A DNA stretch of 64,000 bases. Source: an uncultured Alphaproteobacteria bacterium. Lineage in GTDB: Bacteria; Pseudomonadota; Alphaproteobacteria; RF32; CAG-239. Within the stretch, counting starts at the first letter, position 1. Each line of letters opens with the position of its first letter. Positions 53,364 through 62,609 of the stretch are shown piece after piece. The stretch lies in the NCBI GenBank assembly GCA_944391395.1, contig CALXTI010000004.1, positions 1-64,000 of the forward strand, given 5' to 3'. The notes beneath the pieces are model-generated. The model was not told the origin of the DNA and made no database searches. It saw nothing but the letters and a program-made list of their open reading frames with translations. Position numbers and translations under genes: made by a program.

Positions 53364-53846
53364 ATGAAGTACATATACAACTGTAAAACGGAAGAAGAAA
53401 CAAAAAAACTTGCGGCGGCATTATCGCAAATAACCGAAAAGGGTGATGTGTGGGCTTTGTTCGGCACTTTGGGCATGGGGAAAAGTGTTTTTGCCCGAGC
53501 TTTTATAAAAGCTTTAACCGGCGCTGCGGAAGTTCCCAGTCCGACGTTTACTTTGGTGCAAACATATTCTGCGCCTGATTTTGATATTTTTCATTATGAT
53601 CTTTATCGTTTGAAATCGCCCGAAGAAATTTGGGAGTTAAATATTGAAGAGGCTATGTATAACAATGTTTGCCTGATTGAATGGCCGGAAAAAATGGGAG
53701 CGTATCTGCCAAGAAATGTTTTTCGGATAAATATAAAACAAGATAAAAACAACGGTCGTTTGGTTGAAATTATCGTTGGTGCGGAAGACAAAATCAGGCG
53801 GATTGCCCGGTGCGGGAGAAAACCGGATGAGCAAAGCGCAAACTGA
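53364..53846 (+). CDS. tsaE: tRNA threonylcarbamoyladenosine biosynthesis ATPase TsaE
   Basis: TsaE is the ATPase that resets the TsaB-TsaD complex in t6A synthesis. I use ATG 53364 (160 residues); a GTG at 53352 is possible. Walker A reads GTLGMGKSVFARAF (family GDLGAGKT), then SPTFTLVQTY and FHYDLYRL (switch and metal region), and LIEWPEKMGAYLP, the conserved E-W motif. It overlaps hprK by 20 bases. Confidence 0.93.
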   Translation: MKYIYNCKTEEETKKLAAALSQITEKGDVWALFGTLGMGKSVFARAFIKALTGAAEVPSPTFTLVQTYSAPDFDIFHYDLYRLKSPEEIWELNIEEAMYNNVCLIEWPEKMGAYLPRNVFRINIKQDKNNGRLVEIIVGAEDKIRRIARCGRKPDEQSAN

Positions 53847-54279
53847 ACGTTTTTTTAAGAACATTCACGCAACCTGCGTTTGTTGGCAAAACAAAGGTGT
53901 TTTGTTGTTGGGCAAAAGCGGCGGCGGTAAATCCGATTTGGCTTTACGATTGATAGAAAATAAAAATGCAATTTTGGTCGCCGACGACCGAGTCGATTTG
54001 TTCACGGACGGAAAAACAGTTTCAGCATCTGCACCGAAAGTTTTGCAAGGTCTTATGGAAGTAAGAGGCATCGGTATCATTAAAAAAGAGTTTATGGCTA
54101 AAACCACAATAGATTTGGTCGTTGAACTGGCGGAAAATCCGGTCGATATTGAACGTATGCCGCCGGAAGAAAGATTTTGGGAAATTTCGGGGCAAAAAAT
54201 ACCGTTTTTTTCCGTATATCCTTTTGAATGTTCGGCGCCAGACAAGGTTGTTATAAAATTAAAAGCCCTGCTTGATTAA
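53827..54279 (+). CDS. hprK: HprK-type HPr kinase/phosphorylase domain protein (short alphaproteobacterial form)
   Basis: The ATG at 53827 follows GGGAG (150 residues). The P-loop is GKSGGGKSDLALRL (about residues 28-41), followed by LVADDRVDLF and the HprK signature LQGLMEVRGIGIIKKE (about 75-90). Only the C-terminal kinase domain is present; the N-terminal domain of Gram-positive HprK is missing, as usual in alphaproteobacteria. There it phosphorylates HPr of a regulatory phosphotransferase system. No ptsH or ptsI lies in the window. Confidence 0.87.
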   Translation: MSKAQTERFFKNIHATCVCWQNKGVLLLGKSGGGKSDLALRLIENKNAILVADDRVDLFTDGKTVSASAPKVLQGLMEVRGIGIIKKEFMAKTTIDLVVELAENPVDIERMPPEERFWEISGQKIPFFSVYPFECSAPDKVVIKLKALLD

Positions 54280-54317
54280 TATGAAAAATTGCATAGTATG
54301 AAAAAAAGGATGTCATC

Positions 54318-55109
54318 ATGCAAAAAAAACGAGTTGAACATTTTTTAAGAACGCTGGGCAAACCGTTGGTAAAATTTATCATCGGTCTTGGCGAGCTGTC
54401 ATCATTTGTCATAAAAGCGCTGTATCATTGCTTTACACCGCCGTATTATCCCAAAATTTTTATCCGCCAGCTTTTGGACATGGGTTTTTATTCTTTGCCG
54501 GTCGTTGGTTTGACGACGATTTTTGCCGGTATGGTGATAGCTCTGCAAAGTTATGCCGGCTTTGCTCGTTTTGGTGCGGAGAGCGCGATTGCGACCGTGG
54601 TGTTGATTTCCGTAACACGCGAGCTTGCACCGGTTTTGTCGGCGCTGATGGTGGCCGGTCGTATCGGTGCGGCGATGGCGGCCGAAATCGGTACCATGCG
54701 CGTAACCGAACAAATAGATGCGTTGATTACCTTATCAACTAACCCTTTTAAATATTTGGTTGCGCCGCGTTTGTGGTCGGGTGTGATTGTTTTGCCGCTG
54801 TTGGTCTTAATCGGCGATATTATCGGTATTTTCGGCGGATATGTCGTGGGTGTTTACAAACTTGGTTTTAATCCTGCCAATTACATTAATTCCACTTTGC
54901 AAAATATGGAACCGATTGACATTATTTCCGGCCTGACCAAAGCCGCCGTCTTCGGTTTTATTATCGCTTTGATGGGATGTTATAACGGCTATCGCTCCAA
55001 AGGCGGTGCGCAAGGCGTGGGTGAGGCAACGACCAATGCGGTTGTCTCCGCCTCGATTTTGATTTTAATTTTCAATTATGTTTTAACCGAGGTGTTCTTT
55101 TCAAAATAG
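54318..55109 (+). CDS. mlaE: MlaE-family ABC transporter permease
   Basis: A 263-residue inner-membrane permease of the phospholipid (Mla) transport family. The MlaE signature runs through ALMVAGRIGAAMAAEIGTMR and VTEQIDAL (about 108-135), followed by LVAPRLWSGVI and, near the end, GCYNGYRSKGGAQGVGEATT. About five membrane segments. The ATPase gene follows after 15 bases. No mlaD, mlaC or mlaB gene follows, so the substrate-binding partners must be elsewhere or absent. Confidence 0.92.
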   Translation: MQKKRVEHFLRTLGKPLVKFIIGLGELSSFVIKALYHCFTPPYYPKIFIRQLLDMGFYSLPVVGLTTIFAGMVIALQSYAGFARFGAESAIATVVLISVTRELAPVLSALMVAGRIGAAMAAEIGTMRVTEQIDALITLSTNPFKYLVAPRLWSGVIVLPLLVLIGDIIGIFGGYVVGVYKLGFNPANYINSTLQNMEPIDIISGLTKAAVFGFIIALMGCYNGYRSKGGAQGVGEATTNAVVSASILILIFNYVLTEVFFSK

Positions 55110-55124
55110 GCGGAGCGTTCGATT

Positions 55125-55886
55125 ATGGCAGAAGTTAAAATTTCAATACGCAATCTCTATAAATCCTTTGGTAAAAAACAGGTTTTAAGCGGGGTTAATT
55201 TAGATGTCCGAACCGGAGAATCTTTAGTGGTTATCGGCGGTTCGGGGACGGGCAAATCGGTATTGATTAAATGTATACAAGGGTTGCTTGTTCCTGACAT
55301 GGGATCCATCAAAATAGACGGGGAAGAAGTTGTCGGCAGTCGCCGCTCGTTAAAAAACATTCACGGCAAGATGGGTATGCTGTTTCAAGGCGGCGCACTT
55401 TTTGACAGCTTATCGGTTTGGGAAAATGTGGCTTTTTCATTGTTGGAAAATCAAAACATGAATAGAAACAAAGCCAAAATGGAGGCGATTCGCGTGTTGC
55501 GTCAGGTTGGTCTTGCGCCCGATGTTGCGGATTTGTCGCCGTCCGAGCTTTCCGGCGGCATGCAAAAGCGCGTTGGTTTGGCCAGAGCCGTGATTACCAA
55601 ACCCGAGATAATCTTTTTTGATGAGCCGACCACCGGGCTTGACCCGATAATGGCCGATGTGATTAATGATTTGATTGTAGAATCCGCCAAAGGTTTGGGA
55701 GCTACGACCTTCACGATTACGCACGATATGGCTTCCGTACGCAAAATAGCCGACCGAGTGGCCATGCTTTATAAAGGAAAGATTGTTTGGCAGGGAACGG
55801 TCAAAGAAATGGATAAAACCGAAGACCCGTATGTGCGCCAGTTTATCAACGGCAGCTCGCAGGGACCGATAAAAGTGGAAATTTAA
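55125..55886 (+). CDS. mlaF: MlaF-family ABC transporter ATP-binding protein
   Basis: The 253-residue ATPase for the MlaE-type permease. Walker A is GGSGTGKSVLIKCI (about residues 37-50), Q loop MLFQGGALFDSLSVWENVAF, signature LSGGMQKRVGLARA, Walker B IIFFDEPTTGLDPI and H loop TITHDM. The FQGGALFDSL and SGGMQKR forms are typical of MlaF. The gene ends 2 bases before radA, so mlaEF-radA-cvpA may share a transcript. Confidence 0.93.
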   Translation: MAEVKISIRNLYKSFGKKQVLSGVNLDVRTGESLVVIGGSGTGKSVLIKCIQGLLVPDMGSIKIDGEEVVGSRRSLKNIHGKMGMLFQGGALFDSLSVWENVAFSLLENQNMNRNKAKMEAIRVLRQVGLAPDVADLSPSELSGGMQKRVGLARAVITKPEIIFFDEPTTGLDPIMADVINDLIVESAKGLGATTFTITHDMASVRKIADRVAMLYKGKIVWQGTVKEMDKTEDPYVRQFINGSSQGPIKVEI

Positions 55887-55888
55887 AA

Positions 55889-57256
55889 ATGGCCAAAAAG
55901 AACACCATAGAATATGTTTGCCAACATTGCGGCGCCGTTTATCCCAAATGGCAGGGCAAATGCGATGCTTGCGGCGAATGGAATACCATTGAGGAAGAAA
56001 AATCCGAAAACAGCGGTTTTTCCGTTTTACCGTCCAAAAAGAAGGGTGAAATTATAGAGTTTGTGCCGTTAAGCGGGTCTACCCAAAGTTTTCGCCGTTT
56101 GGCGACCAACATCAAAGAAATTGACCGTGTTACCGGCGGCGGATTAGTTCCCGGTTCGGCCATTTTGGTCGGCGGCGATCCCGGTATCGGCAAATCAACA
56201 CTGTTGCTGCAAGTTTGCGCCGGTGTGGCGGATTTGTTGCCGGATAATGAATGTTATTACATCTCCGGCGAAGAGGCGATTGACCAGGTGCGGATTCGCG
56301 CGCAAAGGCTGGGACTTGCCGATTCGCCGGTAAAACTTGCCAGCACGACGGAAGTCAAAGATATTATTGCCACGCTTTCCAAAGCCAAACCGGCGGTGGT
56401 GATTATAGATTCCATTCAGACCATGTATCTGGAAAATGTTGAATCCACTCCCGGCAGTGTTTCGCAAGTCAGGGCTTGCGCATATGAATTGATTAAACTT
56501 GCCAAGAAAAAAGGTTTTGTTTTGTTTTTGGTCGGCCATGTTACCAAACAGGGTGCCATTGCCGGCCCGCGTGTTTTGGAACATATGGTGGATACGGTTT
56601 TATATTTTGAAGGCGAACGCGGCCATCATTTTCGCATTTTGCGTGCGGTTAAAAACCGTTACGGTGCCACCGACGAAATCGGTGTTTTTGAAATGCAAGA
56701 CAAAGGTTTGGTTGAGGTTGAAAATCCTTCGGCTTTGTTCTTGGCCGAACGCCAGGGCAATGTTTCCGGCTCGTGTGTTTTTGCCGGCATTGAAGGTTCT
56801 CGCCCGTTGTTGGTGGAAATTCAGGCACTTGTCAGCCCGAGCGGATATTCCAGCCCGAAACGAGCTGTTGTCGGTTGGGATTCTAACCGTTTGGCAATGA
56901 TTTTGGCTGTTTTGGAAGCGCGCTGCGGTATGAATTTCAGCGCCCAAGACGTGTATTTGAATATTGCCGGCGGCTTGAAGATTTCCGAACCAGCGGCGGA
57001 TTTGGCGGTAGCCATGGCGGTAATTTCATCTTTGACCAACAAACCGCTGCCTTCGGATATGGTTATTTTCGGCGAAATCGGGCTTTCCGGTGAAATTCGC
57101 GCCGTCAGTCAACCGAATTTGCGCCTGAAAGAAGCTTGCAAGCTGGGATTTGCCAGTGCCATTATTCCGCCCGGATACAACAAAGACAAAAAAACAAACG
57201 CCATTGCTGTTTATGAAATCGGCAATGTCCACCGCCTGATAAATTGGTTTAACTAG
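55889..57256 (+). CDS. radA: DNA repair protein RadA
   Basis: RadA is a RecA-like branch-migration helicase in recombination. The 455-residue protein has the N-terminal C4 zinc finger (CQHCGAVYPKWQGKCDACGE, residues 8-27), Walker A GGDPGIGKSTLLLQ (about 93), the RadA motif KNRYGATDEIGVFEM (about 250) and the C-terminal Lon-like domain (GGLKISEPAADLAVAMAVIS). All signatures are intact. cvpA follows after 9 bases. Confidence 0.96.
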   Translation: MAKKNTIEYVCQHCGAVYPKWQGKCDACGEWNTIEEEKSENSGFSVLPSKKKGEIIEFVPLSGSTQSFRRLATNIKEIDRVTGGGLVPGSAILVGGDPGIGKSTLLLQVCAGVADLLPDNECYYISGEEAIDQVRIRAQRLGLADSPVKLASTTEVKDIIATLSKAKPAVVIIDSIQTMYLENVESTPGSVSQVRACAYELIKLAKKKGFVLFLVGHVTKQGAIAGPRVLEHMVDTVLYFEGERGHHFRILRAVKNRYGATDEIGVFEMQDKGLVEVENPSALFLAERQGNVSGSCVFAGIEGSRPLLVEIQALVSPSGYSSPKRAVVGWDSNRLAMILAVLEARCGMNFSAQDVYLNIAGGLKISEPAADLAVAMAVISSLTNKPLPSDMVIFGEIGLSGEIRAVSQPNLRLKEACKLGFASAIIPPGYNKDKKTNAIAVYEIGNVHRLINWFN

Positions 57257-57265
57257 GAGCAAAAA

Positions 57266-58030
57266 ATGCAGCCGCTGAACAACTTGGACGTCATTATTTT
57301 AATCATCACAGCCATTTCGGCGCTGATAGCTTTATGCCGCGGCTTTGTTAAAGAAGTTCTCTCAATAGTCGGCTGGGTTTTGGCGGCTGTCGCGTTTTTT
57401 TATTTGTTGCCGGTATTAACACCGCTGGCACAAAAGTACATTGCCAGTACGATTATGGCAAGCATCGTTACGGCCCTGTTGATTTTGATAATTTTTTATG
57501 TGGTGTGGTTGTTAAGCACCGATAAAATGATAGGCAAAATCCGCACCAGTAAGTTAAGTGCTTTGGATAGACTTTTAGGACTGTTGTTTGGTGTTTTACG
57601 GGCTTTTCTGCTGGTCATTTTGTTTAACATCTTAATGACTTGGATGCTGCCGGAAGAATCAGAATCCGATTTTTTTGCGGATTCGCGCTATTTCACATAC
57701 GCCGGCGAATTTGCCGATCCGCTCAAAGAGCTTATTCCGCAATCCACGATTGATTTAATTCGCGACAAGAGCGCGGAAGTCGGTTTGGGAGAAAAATTGG
57801 AAGAAGACAACGAAACGGACGAAGATAAAAAATCAACCGATAAGGATGCCGAACTCACCGAAGAAGAAAAGGAGCAGGCGGAAATAGATGAGCTTTTCGA
57901 AAAGCTCGCGCAGCCTAAAATAGAAAAAATCGTAACGGACAAGGTTGAGGAAAAAGCCGAAAAGTTCACCGGATATAAGGAGGAAGAAACCGACAATCTT
58001 GACCGTTTGATTGAAACAACGGTAGAATAA
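57266..58030 (+). CDS. cvpA: CvpA family membrane protein
   Basis: A 254-residue protein. Four membrane helices occupy about residues 8-125 with the family motifs LDVIILIITAISALIALCRGFVKE (start) and LDRLLGLLFGVLRAFLLVIL. The C-terminal tail (about 160-254) is very rich in lysine, glutamate and aspartate and probably forms helices in the cytoplasm. CvpA proteins are linked to colicin V export and envelope stress, mechanism unclear. radA-cvpA is a common alphaproteobacterial pair, usually followed by purF, which is not here. Confidence 0.88.
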   Translation: MQPLNNLDVIILIITAISALIALCRGFVKEVLSIVGWVLAAVAFFYLLPVLTPLAQKYIASTIMASIVTALLILIIFYVVWLLSTDKMIGKIRTSKLSALDRLLGLLFGVLRAFLLVILFNILMTWMLPEESESDFFADSRYFTYAGEFADPLKELIPQSTIDLIRDKSAEVGLGEKLEEDNETDEDKKSTDKDAELTEEEKEQAEIDELFEKLAQPKIEKIVTDKVEEKAEKFTGYKEEETDNLDRLIETTVE

Positions 58031-58134
58031 AAAACACTTTGAAATTTTTATTAAAACATCTTTCGGATGCGTAGACAATCAGCACACCAAGTAAAAAGGC
58101 ATCTTTTTTAAACAGCTTTAAAAGCGGTATGCTT

Positions 58135-59931
58135 TTATTCGGTAATATTAAGCGTTTTCAATCGTTCCACCAACAAAGATTCATTAAAATTAATTATGGC
58201 CGGTTTTTGCAAACCATCGGAAATTTTGCCGCGGATAACATCTTTGTTCAGTTCTTCGGCATCTTCTTTTAAGATAAGAGCGTGCTGCCACTGAAAACGC
58301 GCCTCATCTTTGCGTCCGACCTGCCAATAAGCATCGCCCAGATGGTCGCAGACAATGGCGTTGCCGGGCAGATATTCGGCGGCGCGTTCCAAAACTTTGA
58401 TGGAATCTTCGTATTTACCCATGCGATACAAAGCCCAACCAAGACTGTCCATAATATGTCCGTCTTCCGGATTTTGGCGATAGGCCTCAAAAATCATGTA
58501 TAAAGCCTCATTAGAATTTTCATTATGCTGAAGCCAGCTGTATCCGAGATAATTCAAAACGAAGGGATGCCTGTTGCTGATTTTCAAAGCTTCCTGTAAG
58601 ACTTCTTCGGCTTTGTTCCATTGCCCGCTGCGTTCATAAGCCATGCCGAGAGCATAATAAATCGTCCAATCCTGTTTAGCGACTTCCGGAGCTGATTTAA
58701 GAGCTTTGTTATAATATTTAATGGCTTTTTCAGGCTGATTCATAATCCGGCTGATTTCGCCCAGATTAAACAACACCTGATAATCGTTCGGATAAAGCTC
58801 AAGCAGGTTTTTAAGTTTTTCAAGCGCTTTTTGATTTTGCCGCTCTTGCATATAGATGCTGGATATTTTTAGCTGAGCCATAAAATAAATCGGTGATTGC
58901 GGGCTGATTTTGGCATATTCTTTTATGGCTTCGTTATAACGCTGATTGTTTTCCAACAGGTCGGCCATGGAAACCAGAGCGACATCGTGTTGCGGGTTAA
59001 GGTATAATGCCAGCGCCGTAAAAATCTGCGATATATCGCTTTGATATCCGCGAAAAATCGTGCCGATGTTAAACAGAGCCTCGGCTTGTCCTTTTTGCGG
59101 TGAATCAATCAGTTTTGGGGTTGCCGACGCATCGGAGGTTTGGATATCCTGATACAATTCAAGCAACATGCGCGCCTGAAAATTTTTATCATAATATTTT
59201 TTAACCAGTGCCGCGGCTTCTTCTTGTTTTCCGTTGCGGATATAAAAATTCCCGATAATCTGCAACGAGCGGTATGAAAGCTCAAGATTTTCGTTGTTAA
59301 CAACCGTGTCAAAGGCTTTTTGCGCTTCTTCGATGTTGCCGAAATAATCGTTTAGCATGCCGTTGTGCATATAATACAAAGAAACCAGACTTTTATCGTC
59401 TTTAAATTTTTTCAAGACATTCAAAGCTTCTTTTTGCTTGCCCTCGCCGGCATAAATCCAAGCTTCAAACAAAGGCAGGATAGAAGCCTGATAAACTTTG
59501 TCATGAATTTTCTGCAAACTTTCCAAGGCGTTGGCATAATTTTGTTTTTGCATTTCGTCGGTCATAACCACAAAATGAATAAAATTACCCTTATCGCCTT
59601 TTTGCTGAGCCATTTTAGCGTATTCGGCGGCCTCGTCGATTCGGCCTTCCGAAGTCAAAAGCACATACGCCCGCCCGATGATTTCCGTGTTGTCGGCGCC
59701 CAGATTGATGGATTTGACATAGTAATCGGCGGCCGTATTTAAATCCTGACGCAAATGAGCCACCCGGGCGGCGAGATAAGTTCCGTAAGCTGTGTCGACC
59801 CGTGGATGGCTGTATATCGTTTCTGCGTCCGGTGTTCGATTCTGATGCATAAAATTTTCCGTGCAGGAGTTAAAAACTCCGACACTGATAATAAGGGCTG
59901 CTATATATCCGACTTTCATAAACTTTTTCAT
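58135..59931 (-). CDS. TPR-repeat lipoprotein
   Basis: The ATG at 59931 begins a lipoprotein signal (MKKFMKVGYIAALIISVGVF then NSC, lipobox F-N-S-C), giving 598 residues; the longer TTG frame has no such signal. The rest is tetratricopeptide repeats, at least ten, for example VLFNLGEISRIMNQPEKAIK, YYALGMAYERSGQWNKAEEV and CDHLGDAYWQVGRKDEARFQ. It is probably a periplasm-facing scaffold in the outer membrane. Similar proteins are common in alphaproteobacteria without a set function. No terminator is clear between it and the convergent cvpA. Confidence 0.8.
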   Translation of the reverse strand: MKKFMKVGYIAALIISVGVFNSCTENFMHQNRTPDAETIYSHPRVDTAYGTYLAARVAHLRQDLNTAADYYVKSINLGADNTEIIGRAYVLLTSEGRIDEAAEYAKMAQQKGDKGNFIHFVVMTDEMQKQNYANALESLQKIHDKVYQASILPLFEAWIYAGEGKQKEALNVLKKFKDDKSLVSLYYMHNGMLNDYFGNIEEAQKAFDTVVNNENLELSYRSLQIIGNFYIRNGKQEEAAALVKKYYDKNFQARMLLELYQDIQTSDASATPKLIDSPQKGQAEALFNIGTIFRGYQSDISQIFTALALYLNPQHDVALVSMADLLENNQRYNEAIKEYAKISPQSPIYFMAQLKISSIYMQERQNQKALEKLKNLLELYPNDYQVLFNLGEISRIMNQPEKAIKYYNKALKSAPEVAKQDWTIYYALGMAYERSGQWNKAEEVLQEALKISNRHPFVLNYLGYSWLQHNENSNEALYMIFEAYRQNPEDGHIMDSLGWALYRMGKYEDSIKVLERAAEYLPGNAIVCDHLGDAYWQVGRKDEARFQWQHALILKEDAEELNKDVIRGKISDGLQKPAIINFNESLLVERLKTLNITE

Positions 59932-60055
59932 CTTTTCAAGTTTTTTTAATGTTATATCAATTTTTGCCGTCGATTCAATAAAAATTATATAATTATATGT
60001 GTAAATAATTGCTTTATATTGCAAAATAAAGTATTCACGCTATATAATTCCTACC

Positions 60056-60850
60056 ATGGAACAAAAAAACGACATAGCCCGATTGTTGGAATGGTACATG
60101 GCTGCCGGTGTGGATGAAATCTGCGGTGCGGAGCCCGGTCTTTTATTGCATCCGGCAAACGAACAAGCCGCTGCAAATTCGCCTTTGCCGGCAGTGGAGC
60201 CGGCATCGGTTCGTCCGGCCATAAGCTCTTTGGCGCAAACAACGGTTGCCGCTTGTAAAAACGCGCGTGAATTGTGTGAAAAAGCCGACAGCTTGGAAGA
60301 TTTGAAAGCTGCCGTGGAGGCTTTTGAGGGGTGCGCCCTTAAGTTCAATGCCAAATCGACGGTTTTCGGCGCGGGAAATCCTCAGGCCGAAGTCATGATT
60401 GTCGGCGAAGCCCCGGGCGCGGATGAAGACCGTTTGGGCATTCCGTTTGTCGGCCGCAGCGGACATTTGCTGGAAAAAATGCTTTTGGCAATCGGCTTAA
60501 AGCGTGAAGATGTTTATATCACCAACATTTTGCCATGGCGTCCGCCGGGGAACCGGACGCCGACCGATGCCGAAGTTGCGGTTTGTCTGCCGTTTTTAAA
60601 ACGCCAGATAGAATTTATAAAACCCAAGGTGATTTTGTTGTTAGGCGGCAGCGCGGCCAATGCTTTGCTGGATAACGGCGATTCCATATCCCGTTTGCGC
60701 GGTCATTGGTTGGAATACGTTATGTCCGACAGAACATCTGTGGCGGCGTTGGCAAGTTTTCATCCGGCGTATTTGTTGCGCAACAGCGCCCAAAAAGCCA
60801 AATCTTGGAGCGATTTTTTACGCCTTTTGAAAAAATTAAAGGAAAATTAA
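60056..60850 (+). CDS. Uracil-DNA glycosylase, family 4-like
   Basis: A 264-residue protein. The core (about 95-264) has motif [22 protein letters not shown], the [18 protein letters not shown] stretch, and motif [16 protein letters not shown], the pattern of family 4 uracil-DNA glycosylases, which remove uracil from DNA. The N-terminal 80 residues are variable. The first iron-sulfur cysteine pair (C-x2-C in classical family 4) has only one cysteine (EGCALKFN). The CALK form is common in alphaproteobacterial members, so whether this protein holds a 4Fe-4S cluster is uncertain. Confidence 0.87.
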   Translation: MEQKNDIARLLEWYMAAGVDEICGAEPGLLLHPANEQAAANSPLPAVEPASVRPAISSLAQTTVAACKNARELCEKADSLEDLKAAVEAFEGCALKFNAKSTVFGAGNPQAEVMIVGEAPGADEDRLGIPFVGRSGHLLEKMLLAIGLKREDVYITNILPWRPPGNRTPTDAEVAVCLPFLKRQIEFIKPKVILLLGGSAANALLDNGDSISRLRGHWLEYVMSDRTSVAALASFHPAYLLRNSAQKAKSWSDFLRLLKKLKEN

Positions 60851-60909
60851 GTAAAAACAGGATAGACTAAAGCCAATTCTGAAATTTAAATTTAAAAAGG
60901 GGGCAAAGA

Positions 60910-61686
60910 ATGAGTATTTTAAGAAAAGCATGGTGTTCAACCTTGGCGCTGGCATTCACGGCGGGGGCTTTTGCCGTTCAGGCACAAGAAGCGGCGCCGG
61001 CCGAAGAACAAACGACCAAACCCCGTGCCGTGTTGTTTAAGGTGCATGATATCAAACCGGTTGAAAACACCGAAGGCGTTATCACGCATTGCGATTTTTT
61101 AGTCACGTTTTACAACCGTACGACCGACAGTTTGCGTCAAGCCAAAATCGATATGGGTTGGACCGATGAAATTACGGAACGTTACATGATTGAAGGCACC
61201 GGCGAAGAGGAAAAAACCGCGTCGACCGCGCGTCCGCGCGCCAGCCGCAACAGCCGCAATGCCGAACCTGTTTTGGGCGAAATCACCACCAGTGTGGATA
61301 TGCCGGCGTTGGGAGCATATAAACAGGCCACTGTCAAGGGTTCAGTCAAAACCGAAAAATGTTTCCTGCTTTTGGACAATCTGGAATTTAACGTTGCCTC
61401 TTGCAGCATTATCGGCCAAAACAATGACAGCGGGTCTTCCGCGCGCAGCAGCCGTCGCAGCCGCGTTACGGCCAGCCGCAACACGTCGGAATGCGCCAAT
61501 TTGTTTGAATATGTCAATTCCCAAAATCCGGAATATTATGACGAATTCAAAAACATTTCTTATTCCGAGCAGGAACGTCTGTTAAGCGATGAGAAAAAAC
61601 AAGACATCAGCGATATTGAATCGACTTATGAAACAATCGTCGGAAACTTTGAAAAAGCCGACAGCATTGTCAACAACATCAAATAA
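60910..61686 (+). CDS. Secreted four-cysteine protein A, unknown family
   Basis: A 258-residue protein with a signal peptide (MSILRKAWCSTLALAFTAGA, cut near VQA-QEA). The mature part has four cysteines in the pattern CDFLVTFYN, CFLLLDNL, CSIIG, CANLF. Two short arginine/serine-rich stretches interrupt it (RASRNSRN at about 107-114 and SSARSSRRSRVTASRN at about 177-192), and the C-terminus is an acidic helix. A GGGGG/AAAG site precedes the start. The next gene encodes a distant paralogue with the same cysteine order, and both lie upstream of tolQ. The protein is likely periplasmic or exported. I recognise no named family. Confidence 0.72.
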   Translation: MSILRKAWCSTLALAFTAGAFAVQAQEAAPAEEQTTKPRAVLFKVHDIKPVENTEGVITHCDFLVTFYNRTTDSLRQAKIDMGWTDEITERYMIEGTGEEEKTASTARPRASRNSRNAEPVLGEITTSVDMPALGAYKQATVKGSVKTEKCFLLLDNLEFNVASCSIIGQNNDSGSSARSSRRSRVTASRNTSECANLFEYVNSQNPEYYDEFKNISYSEQERLLSDEKKQDISDIESTYETIVGNFEKADSIVNNIK

Positions 61687-61697
61687 CGGGGCAGAAA

Positions 61698-62429
61698 ATG
61701 CGACAACGCCGGATTAAAATCACACGACGGCTCACCGGAGGTTTGCGTCGCGTTGCGCTGCCTGCGTTGCTTGCTTGTGTTTTGTTATCCGGCATTGCCT
61801 CCGCGCAAATGTTTGGTGCGTCAACCGGTTTTAACAACAACAATCGTCCGGCGCAAACGCAGAGAACTCCGGCACAACCGGCACCGACGCCTCGTCCGGC
61901 TTCTTCTGCCAACGCTCCGGCCAATTCGGCGCGACCGGCAGCCCGAGCGCCGTCTGCGCCTCCGGCCACACCGTCAATGGTCAACACCGGTCAAACAACG
62001 GCGGCGGCATCCCGACCGGCAGCAGAGCTTTCCGAAGAAGAGCCGGAAAATGTCCCCTCTGCTTTTGAACTGCGGTTTATCGGCGGCGAAGCGGTGGTTG
62101 ATGATTCGCCAAAGATAATGCTTTATATGCGAGATTTTAAAGTGGCGAACAACTTAAACGGCCGTCCGAGCTGCACCATGCGTTTTTATATTTTGTCTTC
62201 CGCGCCGGAAAAAATCACCAACATCAGTTATCGCTTAAAATGGCCGAAGATGGAAACCGCGCTTTCGTTTGACGATGTCGCTCCCAACACGCCGACATAT
62301 TTTGATTACGCCTTGTTGGGCAACGGCTGTTACAGCATGGACAAAGCCCCCAACATCATCGTGAACCGCTGCCGCATCAAGGGTATGACCCAGCGCCAGT
62401 GTGCCGATGCCATCCAGTGGATGGAGTAA
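61698..62429 (+). CDS. Secreted four-cysteine protein B, paralogue of A
   Basis: A 243-residue protein with a basic N-terminus and signal peptide (cut near IASA-QMF). A low-complexity proline/alanine/serine/threonine region (about 38-115) is followed by a folded domain with CTMRFYI, CYSMDKA, CRIKG and CADAIQW. The distance from the second to the third cysteine is 14 residues, the same as in protein A. The flanking hydrophobic pattern also agrees (ITNISYRLKWPK against LRQAKIDMGW). It starts 11 bases after protein A, so the two form one transcript. Function unknown. Confidence 0.72.
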   Translation: MRQRRIKITRRLTGGLRRVALPALLACVLLSGIASAQMFGASTGFNNNNRPAQTQRTPAQPAPTPRPASSANAPANSARPAARAPSAPPATPSMVNTGQTTAAASRPAAELSEEEPENVPSAFELRFIGGEAVVDDSPKIMLYMRDFKVANNLNGRPSCTMRFYILSSAPEKITNISYRLKWPKMETALSFDDVAPNTPTYFDYALLGNGCYSMDKAPNIIVNRCRIKGMTQRQCADAIQWME

Positions 62430-62458
62430 CAGGCGGAGTTACCGGTATTTAAAAATTC

Positions 62459-62487
62459 TTGCCAAAAAAACACTTTCATGCTACACT
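62459..62487 (+). promoter_or_regulatory. Candidate promoter with nearby inverted repeat
   Basis: TTGCCA (62459-62464), a 17-base spacer and TACACT (62482-62487) form a sigma70-like promoter in the 180-base gap after protein B. An inverted repeat ACACTAA/TTAGTGT overlaps the -10 box and the start region. It could drive the small membrane protein gene at 62610. Confidence 0.45.
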
Positions 62488-62609
62488 AAAAATGTGAAAA
62501 AATATTAGTGTGGTTGTGATTATGTGGGGTTTTTGTTTTGTGGGGAACCTTACCGCTCTATAAAAATTTTTTCCTTTTTTTAAATTGTAAAATCTAAAAA
62601 TAAAAAAAT

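Noticed and set aside
59932-60024. TTG-initiated extension of the TPR lipoprotein
   Set aside because: It would bury the lipoprotein signal peptide that starts at 59931.
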